From Populus alba (Eukaryota; Streptophyta; Magnoliopsida; Malpighiales; Salicaceae): a DNA stretch of 64,000 nucleotides. The notes beneath the pieces are model-generated. The model had not been told where the DNA came from. It saw nothing but the letters and a program-made list of their open reading frames with translations, and did not search any database. Positions within the stretch are counted from its first letter, which is position 1. The number at the start of each line of letters is the position of its first letter. The translations under genes were made by a program, and so were the position numbers. This document shows, piece after piece, positions 10,935 through 22,137 of the stretch. The stretch covers positions 16,133,631 through 16,197,630 of the forward strand of contig NC_133294.1 in the NCBI RefSeq assembly GCF_005239225.2. Reading direction: 5' to 3'.

Positions 10935-12189
10935 GTTGGCGACCTGCTATGAATTGGGTTTGCATTTTGCACCCAAACAAAATGCATTTATTTTGCCATT
11001 GCTTTGTCTGCATTAGTTTTTGCTGAGGTTTTCTCACTGGATTTGGTGGCTGACTGATTGTATTTCAATCTGGACTTTATATGAATCGTGGCTGGTGTTC
11101 ACTTGTAAATTTAATAAGCTTAGTCTGGCAAGCTATGCTTCGGTTTGACTGCTTGTAGGGGTTTCTTTAGCTTTAGAAGTTGACTGGTTCTTCCAGTTCA
11201 TATGTTACTGGTAACGTCTATGGCTTCCCCTTAATCTCTGCTGGCAGTGGGACTCTTCAAACTAGGGGATCACTGCACAGTATTTGAATAAATAAAATTT
11301 TAACACTTGTTGAGCACTCATCTCTTGTCCTCAATGGCTGAGGAATTAGGCATGCTTGTGCCTTGTTCTTTGTAGTCAGGGATGGCAGTAAGTTGAGTCT
11401 GGGTCAACCCGAATATCTATACCCAATTATCAACCATACAACCCTGACTGGAATATCCTCATCCAGCCCAAATCTGTCCCATACAATGCTTTCATGCTGT
11501 GTTGATTGGGAAAATGAAGGCTTAGTTCCAGGGTACCTTGCAGACCAAATGGGGGTGGAGAATGTAAGAGGAGGTACCTGGTACACTCGTTTCTTATTTC
11601 TGATCCTCTTTCGATCTCTTCTCTCTATAATAATTAAAAGCCTTGAAATATAAAATCCATTTCGAGAATCCACTTTGATTTTATGCATGCCAGCTCTCTG
11701 TTTGTTGATAAAACGCAGAGAAATTGGAAGAAATTAAGGTAAAGTGTTGAGCTTTTTGTTATTTGAATTATGGGTGTTTCTAGTTTCTGTTGATTGAATA
11801 ATTGAACTGGTTTTTTCTGTTTAAGATAGAAATTTTTTTGGGTTTTGTTGATTTTTCAATTTTGTGTTGTTTAATTTGATTTTTTTGGGTGGGTTTTTTT
11901 ATTGGTCTACATTGATCATTTTGTGTTTGGTGCCCTTTTGAAGTGGTAGATTGGAGAAGTTCGTGTTTCTGTAGTGTTAATTCTTTGTTTGACTAGAATT
12001 GAGTAAAACTGGATTATGATTTACCGTTGTTTTTATTATTTTTTAATAATAGTAAAAATCATTTTAAAAAAATCTTAAATTCTTTTTAAAAGCATAATTA
12101 GATTACGTAAACAAACGAGTTACAGTAGAAGGTTGGTATGATGTTTGACAAAGAAAACTTGTCTCTTTGATAAAGTTTAGATTTCAATA
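10935..12189. other. 3' UTR of the bHLH gene and spacer
   Basis: The 3' UTR probably runs to about 11150-11300, with AATAAA-like signals near 11287. The open frame at 11363-11653 has no recognisable domain and is not called. At about 11690-11740 a stretch resembles a non-coding first exon followed by GTAAAG, without a gene after it. Confidence 0.35.
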
Positions 12190-12350
12190 GTTACAATTTT
12201 TTTAAAAAAATTAATATATTTTTTTAAATTAATTTTTTAAATTTTTTATGGTTTTAATATACTAATATCAAAAATAAATTTAAAAAATAAAAAATTATTA
12301 TTTTAATATATTAAAATAAAAACATTTTAAAAAACAATCTCCACCATAAC
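12190..12350 (-). mobile_element. AT-rich MITE-like element, partial, reverse orientation
   Basis: Core 'atactaatatcaaaaataaatttaaaaaataaaa' type sequence ending in 'acattttaaaaaacaa', the reverse of the copy at 12423. The outer termini are eroded. Confidence 0.5.
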
Positions 12351-12422
12351 TCAATGCACTCTTAATGATGATTTGTTTGTATTTTTTAGGCATGTGATCA
12401 TACACTATGCAATCAAATAAGT

Positions 12423-12633
12423 AATTTGTTTGTTTGAGAATGTGATTGTAATTGCTTTTTAAAATACTTTTTATGTCGAAATATATTAAAATGATATATT
12501 TTTATTTTTAAAAAATTATTTTTAAGATCAGTATATCAAAACGATCCAAAATATTAAAAAATAAATTTAATTTTTAACAAAAAAAATTAAAACTTATTAG
12601 AAATACAGGTATAATCACATTTCCAAACACCCT
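12423..12633 (+). mobile_element. AT-rich MITE-like element with terminal inverted repeats
   Basis: The best copy of a family dispersed through this window. The left end 'GTTTGagAATGTGATTgtaa' is matched by the reverse complement of the right end (GTTTGgaAATGTGATTat). Between the ends are 'gctttttaaaatactttttat', 'atattaaaatgatat', 'ttatttttaagatcagtatatcaaaacgatccaaaa' in order. It has no coding capacity. The family is very abundant in poplar; superfamily (hAT-like or other) is not determined. Confidence 0.65.
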
Positions 12634-12867
12634 TTCTTTTAGTATGATTTAAAGGTGCTTTTCTCTAAATGGTCAATTTTTATTCTTAACATTGTTTTAA
12701 TTTCATGCTGGTAGTCAATCTTGATTCACAATCTTGTATGCTTTAATAATATAATATTCATGATTCTATATCTTAGATAGTATGATATGTCAATATTTTT
12801 TAATTAATTAGTAAAAATAACTATTTTAATTAAGATTTAATTAAAATGTAAAGAGTAGTGAAGGTAA

Positions 12868-12876
12868 AATATATAA
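12868..12876 (+). promoter_or_regulatory. TATA box of the DUF1995 gene
   Basis: An 'atatataaa' stretch lies about 125 bp before the ATG at 13000 and is the only good TATA match nearby. Confidence 0.4.
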
Positions 12877-12999
12877 ACCTCCATCCGTGGGCCATCATTA
12901 TGTGCGGTTGCCAATTTGCCATGATATCTCTTCTATCTACTTCCAGCTCGTGTACCGTCTTGGTTTCCAAATCTTGCTATCCTGTTTACAAAAACTCCC

Positions 13000-14040
13000 A
13001 TGGCTTCCAATCTCCTCAAATTTCACATCCAATCATTCAAAACTACAAATCGTTCTACACAATTTCTTCAACATGAAACTCTCTTTCCACATATTGCTTT
13101 CCCACAAAACCACCACCACCACCACCACCACCACCACCTTGTCCATTCCCGTGTTTCCTTCCCCTCACCTCTCCTTTACCAATCCAGAAGTCCCGCTCTT
13201 TCTATCCACTCCTTGTCTTCCTCCAGCTCCCCTCCTACCTCCAAAGAAGAAGCCATTGTTCAAGCCAAAACCTGTCTCTCAACCAGCCTAGAGAAGCCCC
13301 TAAACAACCCAAAACTAGCTGGCAAACTCAAGAAACTGAAGCAACCTAGATTCCAGGTAGAAATCCCAGTCATAGATGACTCGCCAACTTCTCTCTCTCA
13401 GCTTGCCTCTGATGTTTTCAAAGACCTGCCCATTAAGAGAAGAGGGACACCGGTCAAGATTTTAATCCTCTGGCCGAGTCCCACATTGAAGAACAGAGGC
13501 ATGGAAGCATTTCAGTCTTACAATTCATCAAAAAATGTTGAGCACGTCGACGTTTCTTCAGTCAGAAAAACAGACAACAGAATTTTGAGTTCTGCCGAAG
13601 TGGCAGTGTTTCTGGGGCCAGAGACTTCACAGTTGCCTGATATCAAAACTGTTACTGATATTTTGTACCCAAGGCCAGTAGTCATATTCAACCCCAAATG
13701 GGGGTTTGGAGAGGAGAACGAGTTTGGTGATTTGAGTGGCTTTGTGGGATCCTTTGAAGTGGTGTATTCATTCATGGGGTTGGAGGTTAGAGGTATTTTG
13801 AGCAAGCGAAAAGGAGTGATTTTCAAGTGTGTCAGAGATGGGGTTGTGAGTGGTGAGAAATGGACTGTTCTTGTTGAAGAAGAAGGAGGAGAATTGAAGG
13901 TTGTTTCAAGGTTCAAGGCCCGACCATCCATCGGTGAAGTAGAGAATGTTTTGTACAATCTGATGGCTATCAATTCGCCAATTACCAAGTCTGCTAGGTT
14001 TTTCAAGGATTTGGTGTCAAATGTAACAGGAAGAAAGTGA
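13000..14040 (+). CDS. Plastid DUF1995-domain protein
   Basis: Intronless, 346 aa. The first 75 residues are Ser/Thr/basic and poor in acid, as in a chloroplast transit peptide, and include nine consecutive His (38-46) coded by a CAC repeat. From about residue 85 comes the DUF1995 domain: the conserved opening EEAIVQAKTCLSTSLEKP, then VEIPVIDDS, KILILWPSPTL, VAVFLGPETSQL and VVIFNPKWGFGEENEFG, and a C-terminal half ending in NLMAINSPITKSARFFKDL. The domain is also found in LPA3, which helps assemble photosystem II; this protein more resembles the second Arabidopsis paralogue (At5g27560, from memory), whose role is not established. An opposite-strand frame of 186 codons over the same DNA is a shadow. 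A broken copy of the 3' end lies 700 bp downstream. Confidence 0.88.
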   Translation: MASNLLKFHIQSFKTTNRSTQFLQHETLFPHIAFPQNHHHHHHHHHLVHSRVSFPSPLLYQSRSPALSIHSLSSSSSPPTSKEEAIVQAKTCLSTSLEKPLNNPKLAGKLKKLKQPRFQVEIPVIDDSPTSLSQLASDVFKDLPIKRRGTPVKILILWPSPTLKNRGMEAFQSYNSSKNVEHVDVSSVRKTDNRILSSAEVAVFLGPETSQLPDIKTVTDILYPRPVVIFNPKWGFGEENEFGDLSGFVGSFEVVYSFMGLEVRGILSKRKGVIFKCVRDGVVSGEKWTVLVEEEGGELKVVSRFKARPSIGEVENVLYNLMAINSPITKSARFFKDLVSNVTGRK

Positions 14041-14740
14041 ATATTATTTGAGAATGTATGCTCTGGATTTTGCGTCAATGAAGTTTTGTAATTCGCTTGA
14101 ATCTTCTAATGTTATACTTGTGTTCGCTCCATCACACTTACCTCCATAAGTTATATATGAAACGAACATTTCCTCTCCTGCTCCAACTTGAACTCCACTT
14201 GTAAACAACGAAGAATCTTAAACACTGTAAGAGAAGTCCAACTTTTCTCTTTCTAGGATTAAAAATCAATCTTTTTATAATGTAATTTTCTTTGCCAATT
14301 TTTATAAGAACTTCTCAATGTAAAGTACGCATTTTGGATTAAGTTTTTAATTTTAAAATTATATTTTATTCTTTTCTCATAAAAACATTTTTTTTTTATG
14401 AATAGTTTTGAACTATTTTCTAATACTGGTAAACAAGTGGCCGGTAATAGCTCCATGCTCACCGCTACGATATCGGACTCCGAATAACCTTTCTAGATCG
14501 ATAAGATTTGTATTAATCAGGCACTCAAGTCAAAACCTATGGTTGTTAAAGCAACAACTCAAGTTTTTCCTTCCAAGTCATCTTCTAAGGCTTTTACCTA
14601 TCTAGCTGGTCCAAGAACATCCTTGGATAGGTTTTCCATGTCATTTCTTTCCACTAGTAGTAGTAGAAGACTCAACCTCGAGTTAGAACTAATTAAGACA
14701 ATAGATTTCACAGTATGCTCCTTCGATGTTTGGCTACAAT

Positions 14741-14825
14741 AGCCAGTAATTACCAAGTATGCTAAGTTTTTCAAAGTTTTAGTGTCAAATGCAACCAGAA
14801 GAGAGTCAGATATAATTTACGAATT
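14741..14825 (+). pseudogene. Relic duplicate of the 3' end of the DUF1995 gene
   Basis: The stretch from 'agccagtaattaccaagt' to 'agaagagagtca' matches 13978-14038 of the intact gene base for base at most positions, encoding the same block around SARFFKDLVSN with substitutions. The stop codon position is changed (TCA for TGA), and similarity runs on into the 3' flank ('atataatttacgaa' against 'atattatttgagaa'). Nothing upstream at 14100-14740 continues the match, so this is a truncated duplicate. Confidence 0.8.
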
Positions 14826-16019
14826 TACTTAGTGATTTTCCCCCAATTATTAATCTTTAATTGCTTAATTAACCACAATTATCACCATTTTGTAGCGCTT
14901 AGTCATGGTTCAGATAACCATGTTTGCCTTCTGTTTTTTTTTTCCCTTTATTTTGAGCATCCTTTTTATAAAAACACTAGAGGAAGACTACCAGCTTCAA
15001 AACAATAAAAACATAACAAAAAAACCAAGAAAACACAATATAAAAGAACATGATGAAGCAACAAAATCAAAGAAAGAAAGAAAGAAAGCAAACTTAATAG
15101 AGGTCAAAATTTAAATTTTATCATTATTTTTCAATCGTTTTTAATTTGTTAATATTAAAAATAATTTTTTTAAAAAATAATATTTTAATATATTTTTAAA
15201 TAAAAAAATATTTTACAAAATATTATCACACATCTGATCCCCTCGCGGCGAATTTGATTGAATTAATTAGGCCTTTACTACTGGATTGTTGCTTGGCTTT
15301 TGCTAAGCGTATATGATGTGTTTAATGATAGGAAAAGTTTTTGATTGTCTGATGAGAATCGACCCTAAGACCTTAAAGAAGGAAAAAACAGCCACTTACT
15401 ACTTGCAGACTGCATGTTGCTATTTAATATATGTATATAATATAATAATAATATATATACAATAAAAGGGGGCATAAATATGTATTAATGATGTAGCATT
15501 AATTGTTATAATTTATATAAATGATGTGGCATTAATTGTTGTGCATTTATTTCCATGGTGCATTGATTAGTCAGACACATTTATACAATGTTATGAATTC
15601 AAACCTAATCCATATTAATATTATTTATACTTTAATTAATTCAATTTTGATTTAGGCCGTTTTCCATTTAATCCGGATTTCCTTTCTTGATAAAATTTGA
15701 TTTAAATTTGTTAGAGGGCCAATCCTATGAATCCAACTAAATGATTTCTTGTTCCTTTGTCTGCTGCGTGCAGATGTTCTATTTTGCGTGGTAATGTCAT
15801 TAGATGATCGTTATAATGAACCACATATGTTTGGTATAATGTAATGTAAAGGAAATTGTCTTGCTAATTTTATTTTTTTCCTTCCAGAATCATTTTCATC
15901 AATCCTAAAGTCAAAATGTTTTATTATCTTTGGGAAAGGAAAATTCTCAATAATATAAATATTTATCATGGTTACCAAACTTAGTCTATTCCAATAACTC
16001 AAGCCTCTAATTTTGTTTG
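14826..16019. other. Intergenic spacer with a MITE fragment
   Basis: AT-rich DNA with no gene. It contains a reversed MITE-like core at 15115-15230, an 'aaagaaagaaagaaag' microsatellite near 15070, and a short direct repeat ('gatgt(a/g)gcattaattgtt') at 15489 and 15521. Confidence 0.4.
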
Positions 16020-16310
16020 AAAAAGATATCAGCTGGGGTTGTGGTTGACTTGTGGAGATTTGGAACTCCAAGATATGATTTATATTATTTTTTAACACAT
16101 CTTTTCAAGTGAAAGTCATTTGAACTTGAAATTTGCATAGGTCTATATTATCTTATACTTGATTTTTTTATCAAATAAATAGAAATTGTAAGATTCAAAC
16201 TTGTGACTGCTTGGTCATAAGGTTCTGATACCATGTAAAAGAACAATCTTAATCTAATAGCTTAAGCTGTTAGGTGAGATCTAAGAAATAATTTATATTA
16301 TTCTTTAACA
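16020..16310 (-). mobile_element. TRIM-type miniature LTR element, reverse orientation, one LTR eroded
   Basis: Read on the minus strand it starts with a 77-bp LTR (16310 down to 16234) beginning TGTTAAAGAATAATATAAAT and ending CA, followed directly by a primer-binding site TGGTATCAGAACC (16233-16221, initiator tRNA-Met type), a 'gaccaagcagtcacaagtttgaatct' block, a purine stretch, and a second TGTTAAAAAATAATATAAAT at 16097 that matches for only about 30 bp. Compare the clean copy at 41717-42006. Confidence 0.7.
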
Positions 16311-16583
16311 AAGACTAAGTTTAATATCTATGATATTATTGATGGTTGAAAATCCATAAACATGATTTTCTCATTAAAATTGAATGGAGAATTGAAGAAA
16401 AAAGGGAAGGCAGGGGAAGAATTTTCACCCACAGAGGAAGAGTTCTAAAAAAATCAATCAAACAAATGCCTGTGGTTGTATATATCTTTACATTCTGAAG
16501 TCAAGACCTTGAATTTGTGAAGAATTCTCCCCTCTTTCCTTTCCCCCACCATTGCGGTCAACGTTATCCTCTCAAAATTCAAG

Positions 16584-19500
16584 TTAAGATGTCCTAATAT
16601 GACAGCCCGTAATGAACTTGTCAGAAGAGTCGATGTACTTGGCCCACAGGGGCCGGAGTTGAGGGAATGCTATATCTAGCCAAGGCTTTGCTCGACCATT
16701 GAAATGGATGACGCCGGCAGTCTCAGCGTCGGCCAAACTAGTAGTTTCTTGGTAGCCTAGCCCCAACATATGCCAAAATGGATCAATAACATGGACGTGA
16801 CCATGGAAAGCTATAAGACCTGGAGGTAATGTTCCTAGCTGCCACAAACTCAGGCCTGATTTCAGGTTCTGCAAGGAGAAAATGAGAACAATTTTCGATT
16901 ACTGAATGCAGAGGATCGTCAAATCTTGCTTGGAAACAGAGTGATTTATATCGGTGATTACCTCTTCAACCCAGTGATGATATGTTATGCTTATGTTGGT
17001 TTTCCTCCAAGCCTCTAAATCGAAGATATTCATGCCATAAGCCCAAGCACATTCGTTAGGGTTGAAATTTTTTGCTATCGAAGGATGAGAGAAGTTCAAG
17101 TAGTTCTTTAACCGCTTCGACATGACAAACTTGTCTTGTCCTCGACAGGTTTCTACTGCGCCATTTACCTTTCCATTCATGTCAATGTCCCAAAGAGGTG
17201 AAAGATCGGTCTGCACCACGATGTCATCGTCTAGGAACACAACCTTGTTTAGACTTGGGAACAACTGCAAAAGCAGGAACATTGACACTAAGCATTACGA
17301 GGATTGAATAAAGCTCATGTAACACTGCTGAAACGTTATTACCTCAGGTAGATGAATTCGAATGTGATTCATCACTGAATTGTATTTGGGACCAAGTGTT
17401 TGCAGCTTTGCTGCGATAATATGAGGCTTATCAGTGTTACTTTCCACGATTGCAGACGAGCCCCCTCTAAACCGTGACCTCACCCTTAGATCCTTTTCCA
17501 TTGCTTCTAAAACTGGGACTTTCCCCTTTGCGAACCAATCAAAATGATGCAATGCCTTGACCTCAATTATTGCAGGAGATAGAGGGTGCAATGAGAACCA
17601 TGCTTGCATAGGCGAATACGTTTTCCTGTCTGTTATTATGTGCAGAACAAACTTTTCGGGGCGCAAAGCATTTCGGACAAGTGAATTGGCGACTACAGAA
17701 GCAGCAAGCACATTGTCTGAAGCTAGGACAAAGTGAAAATAAGAATTGTCGACAAGCGCAGGGACGAGTTCCGGCAATGGGAGCTGGCGTCGAGCAGCTG
17801 CATTGGTGGAGTGTTCATGGGCTAACCTCAAGGCAAGGCAAAGGAGCTGTTTAGGTATGCTACTTGAAGCGACATGCCTGTACAGATATTCTTGGATTTT
17901 GGCATTTCTAGTCCTCTGTTCAAGTAGAGTGACCTGAAAAATATCGATTGTTAATTGACAATGAGAATTCCCACCAGTTAGTATTGACATCAAACAGCAG
18001 ATATAAACCATAAGATACCATTTCTCTGAGCTTGAGAGCAAAAGCTTTTGCATCAAATATGCTGTTTTTCACTTCATCCATAAATTCCTCCAATGTCTGA
18101 GGAATATCATCTCTTCCCTTTAGTTCATCATTGCCGAGTGGTTGTTCTAGTACTTGATATATCACCTCTGGTACCTTTAGACACCAAACAATGAATCCAA
18201 TCATTAGCAATTAACATTATAGAAAGTTTGATACACAAAATCAAATTCAAGGGTTAAAGAGCTTACAGCAGACTCAAGCCTTCTCCCCAATATTCCTGGT
18301 CTTAGTCTTTTCCCCAGGCAACCTATCAGTATTGGATTAAATATTAAGGCTAGATCATTAAGCTGTTAAATACCAAATTATATTGCATTAGGAAGTACTA
18401 ATAATATTATCATCCTCATCTTAATCAATATTAGGATTAAGGCATATTGCCCCAATTATAGTTTTAAGAGTATTTAATTAATCAACACATATTATAGCTT
18501 TAAATAGATATTGCTGAAAACTCTCACTGAAAACCTTATTTAAAACAAAAACTATAATTTATAACTTTTTTCTTAATTTAATTTTGCAAATCATAACCGC
18601 AGAAACTACAACAACAACACGAAACACATAATAAATATTAAGGCAGCCTCTCTAAGGGCAGAGGGTGGTTTCACGGTGAGTGTATCAAATGGTTGAATCT
18701 TTCCTTTTTAAGATACGTTGATGTGTTAATTAATTATTTGAATGTGCCAATTCACTAGCTATAAATGGTTGTTTTATTAATGATAATTGTCAATGAAATA
18801 GCCTGATGTTGGGGTAAGGGTGCTTGACAGGTTCAGAGCTACCTTATGCTTTGGGGCCCCAAAGGATTAATATCTTCTAATTTGGTCCTTAAGTTTCTAT
18901 TTTTTTCATAATAGCCATGCATTTGGCCCCCAAAAAGTAATATATTTTCTCATCAGCCTTTCTTTAATTTAATTCACTTCCAAGTTTATCCTTGTATTTT
19001 TTTTTTTTTTTTTTTGGATCTAATTCATTCCATGATTCTTGATCCTTAATTTCTTTTGGATAAAATATGTGTGTGTGTGTGTTTTCTTCGATAGCCAAAT
19101 CAATTCCCAATGACATTTTGATTCAAAGCTATTATTAAATAAACTAAAATTAAAACGCCATTGCCTCCTATTCTATACATAACAGGCCAGTCATTGGTTC
19201 TTCTGTATCAATCTTAACAAAAAATTTGTTCATAATTTGAAGTTATATCTTAAGATTCATTAATCTCTAGCTTTGGAGAAACATTATTCTTAAAATCCTT
19301 GACTATATCATGAATCAACGCAAGCAATCTGCATTTTGGAAATTAATGCAATATACTAAAAGACATGACAAGAAGAACCGAAAAGAAATTAATGCAATAC
19401 ACTAATATTGAAAATGTACCTAGTGAAGAGCACTTGGTTTCCGCATCAATGGTGTCAGCGGTGGACACAAGGAACACAAACCGAAGAAGAAATGTGAAGA

Positions 19501-19630
19501 ACAAGAGAGAGTAGAAGAGCATTCGATACGAAACCCTTCTTGCTCTAACCTTCACTTTGATAAATTCTCTAACACCATTTCCTGGAAGAACTGTTACATG
19601 CCTCAAACTTGGTGATATAAGAAGCTGCAT
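16584..19630 (-). CDS. GAUT12: Galacturonosyltransferase 12 (GAUT12/IRX8), glycosyltransferase family 8, 6 exons
   Basis: Exons (minus strand, 5' to 3') 19630-19420, 18322-18267, 18174-18019, 17933-17343, 17264-16962 and 16868-16584 join in phase to 533 aa, against about 535 for Arabidopsis IRX8. A type II Golgi protein: short basic cytosolic head beginning MQLLISPSLRHVTVLPG, one membrane helix (about 36-56), a stem, then the GT8 domain with FLDDDIVV (metal/UDP-sugar DxD, about 350-352) and HFNGRAKPW (from about 494), the family's second UDP-binding signature. GAUT12 is needed for the reducing-end sequence of glucuronoxylan and for pectin-linked wall polymer in xylem fibres and vessels; irx8 mutants have collapsed xylem. 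Divergence from the closest family sequence is modest and all key residues are kept. The promoter side (above 19630) holds candidate MYB46/AC elements. The nearest alternatives, GAUT13/14, have a different N-terminus. Confidence 0.96.
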
Positions 19631-20589
19631 TTTATCTCAAACCAAACACCTAAATACAGCAAAACCAAGAAACAAGAAGCAATATCAACCCCAAAAGTAG
19701 AGCAGTTTCCTGTTGTCTTTTCTTGGTTGGTTATTTCATCATTTTGCAGTCGCACTCAAAGAAGAACTGATGAGTAGAATTGCAAGAACTCGGCTGTAAG
19801 AGGAAGGATTTGGTAGGAGTTAATTTAAGGAGGTTTCTATCTGTCACCTAATTAAACTTGCTTAGCAATTGGGCTAGACAGGTGTTTTTAGACTTGTTTT
19901 TTGGATGTTTTAATATACATGAGAAAGATCGAAGAGGGTTGTTAAGGAGAAAGAGACATGGGACTTAGAAGAGGCTTTGAAGGGTTTGGAGTACTTTGGC
20001 TTGGCACTGAAGGAGGGAAGTTGAGAGGAAGGGTTTGATAAAATATATATATTTAACTAGAAGGTTTGTTGTTTGGTGCCACTTAACTTTGCCAACAAAT
20101 GAAGTTTTTTTGCTCTGTGGCATGTTGAAGGGAGTTTGGACTTCGACATCACAGGGCTTCTAAATGGAAAACGACTCCTCGTTTTGGACCGTATTTGGTG
20201 TGTAAGAAGAGGAAACTATTCTTCTCCAGTAACAAATCAAGCTGATCAGTATTGCAGGGAATAGCAATCAGATTACTTAAGGCGTGATTGATCTGATATA
20301 TTTACTATATAATCGATTTATGAACTAGCAAGCTGATGACCAATCTCTGATATGACCAGCAAGCAGGAAATTCGCCAGATATGCCTGCAAAACGCAAACA
20401 GAACATGCATCCAGGTTGGTCCTCTATCCTTGGAGAACCTGAGAGAACAAAGACCATGTCTGTACAATCTTTTTGCTTGTGTTCTGCTCGGATAAGAATA
20501 AAAACCCATGTAAGAATATAAACATGTTGTTATGAAGTTCACAATGATTTCTTTATTTTATAGCTAAAAAATTAACAATATACAAGTAA
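19631..20589 (-). promoter_or_regulatory. GAUT12 upstream region with candidate AC/SMRE elements
   Basis: On the minus strand ACCAACC (plus 19725-19731) and ACCAAAT (plus 19808-19814) lie about 95 and 180 bp before the start codon; both fit the ACC(A/T)A(A/C)(T/C) site of secondary-wall MYB46/MYB83 factors. An alternating TA stretch near 20041-20055 could be the TATA box, which would put these sites in the leader. Such short motifs occur by chance, so this is suggestive only. The rest (20060-20589) shows nothing I recognise. Confidence 0.35.
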
Positions 20590-20830
20590 ATTAGAGTATA
20601 GTATTTTCTGATATATTATTCCTTTAATTATGGTGTGTCTTATATGTGAAAAATAGATTAATCGACCAACCAACCTTTGATATCTTCCCTTATCAGTAGG
20701 TACTTGATCTGCAAGTTCTTTCAAGTCATGGTTTTGTTCAATAGCCATACTTGAAGATTGACACCATAGCATCTCAGCTTCTTTTAACAAGTCCATAGCG
20801 TATTTTCTGTGACAAAAAAACATCCTATAC
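20590..20830 (-). pseudogene. Fragment of a Ty1/Copia reverse transcriptase
   Basis: The minus strand reads RKYAMDLLKEAEML and then TDKGRYQRLVGRLIYFSHIRH, the block after the YVDD motif in Copia reverse transcriptases, where the intact element at 21813 has a matching RKYALEIIKDAGLL and RYRRLVGRLIYLTVSRPD. The frame is lost after IRHTI and no other Copia domain is clearly readable around it. This is an old scrap, from a different Copia family than the neighbouring intact element. Confidence 0.8.
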
Positions 20831-21449
20831 CCCTTTTGAAGAAATACATAGGCAACAAAAAAACACTTTAATGCACATGGATCAAGCTCAGTACGCTAAT
20901 AAATTTGGAAAGTGAACAAAGACAACACAACCAAAAGCTCGAGGCAATAATATCAGATGACGAGGCTGTAGTATATAAGAAGAGAGACAACCCAATGATG
21001 TTTTGAAGGTAAGCACACGACTAGAAACAGATCATAAATACATGCATGTCCCAAAACAACGATGCCACAACCATGTCTGCTTTCAAGATGATGATGAGAA
21101 GCATGCATATGGTAGGCAAACACTTTCCTGGAAAGATGCCATTAAAATAATATAGTCCCTCTTTTTAACTGTTAAGATTTCAAAAAAAGGCAGAAACATG
21201 GATACATTAATTCTAAACAATTTGGTTCCTCGGTTATGCGAGGCATTAAAATAAGATTATTGGATAAGGTTGGAACTAATAGTGTTTGTTACAGTGATAA
21301 AATAGCAGTCAAATCAACTAAAGTAGATACACCATTGGCATTATATATCAATATGAGATAATTATGAATTGAAAAGAATAGTTGGATCATAAGATCTGAA
21401 GCACAAGGTTTAATGATTCAGCCAAATTGTTTTAAAGATTTAGAGGAAA

Positions 21450-21640
21450 ATTAAGAGTGTGGTAAAGATTGATTTTTAAATTATTTTTTATTTGAAAAAA
21501 TATTAAAATAATATTTTTTTTATTTTTTAAAATTTATTTTTAATATCAGAACATTAAAATGGTTCAAAAATATTTTAAAATTAAAAAATTAAAATTTTAA
21601 TTAAAAAAATTTAAAATTCACTCCTAAAGAATATTTTAGT
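21450..21640 (+). mobile_element. AT-rich MITE-like element
   Basis: 'agagtgtggtaaagattgatttttaaa', 'gaaaaaatattaaaataatat', 'aaatttatttttaatatcag' and 'acattaaaatggttcaaaaa' occur in the family order; termini are weak. It lies about 170 bp left of the intact Copia element. Confidence 0.5.
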
Positions 21641-21812
21641 AAAGATGAAAGCACGACCACCTAAAGGTTCAAATAGTTTAAAATCTGGAACAGAAGTAGT
21701 TAGCACACTTGGTGACATTTTACCTATTTTTTCTACTGTTACTGTAATGGATGAACATGAAGACGCTATAGTCACTTTCTTTTCACCGTATTTTTAAACC
21801 TGATTTGAGATC

Positions 21813-22042
21813 TGTTGGAAGGTTAATCTGCTGCAATATGTTTAACAGTTATTGTTCATGTATTTATTTCCTTTTATGATTCATTAAATGTAAATCAAAT
21901 CTCTTAGAATTCTGCATTATTGTAGCATTGAATAGCTTTATTATTTTTAACAGTTACTCATGTAATCATCTGTATATATTTCTCTCCAAAGGTTCAATAA
22001 AATATAACTTTGCAGATTCAATCTCTTCTTATTCGATTTACA
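21813..22042 (+). repeat. 5' LTR of the Copia element
   Basis: 230 bp, starts TGTTGGAAGG and ends CGATTTACA. Its U3/R part contains 'cttttatgattc' and a likely polyadenylation signal 'caataaaatat' near 21999. By eye it has no difference from the 3' LTR. Confidence 0.95.
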
Positions 22043-22055
22043 TGGTATCAGAGCC
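22043..22055 (+). other. Primer-binding site of the Copia element
   Basis: TGGTATCAGAGCC directly after the LTR; complementary to the 3' end of plant initiator tRNA-Met, the usual Copia primer. Confidence 0.9.
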
Positions 22056-22137
22056 CACGTAAATTGAAATTCTAAAATCAAAATTCTGCATTCAAAATCC
22101 TTCATAAACATTCTCACGAAATTTTGCCTTCACTGTC

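Noticed and set aside
11363..11653. 96-codon frame downstream of the bHLH gene
   Set aside because: No domain, no splice partners; it looks like a decayed repeat.
13518..14078. 186-codon open frame on the minus strand
   Set aside because: It lies opposite the DUF1995 gene, has no recognisable domain, and mirrors codon bias of the real gene.
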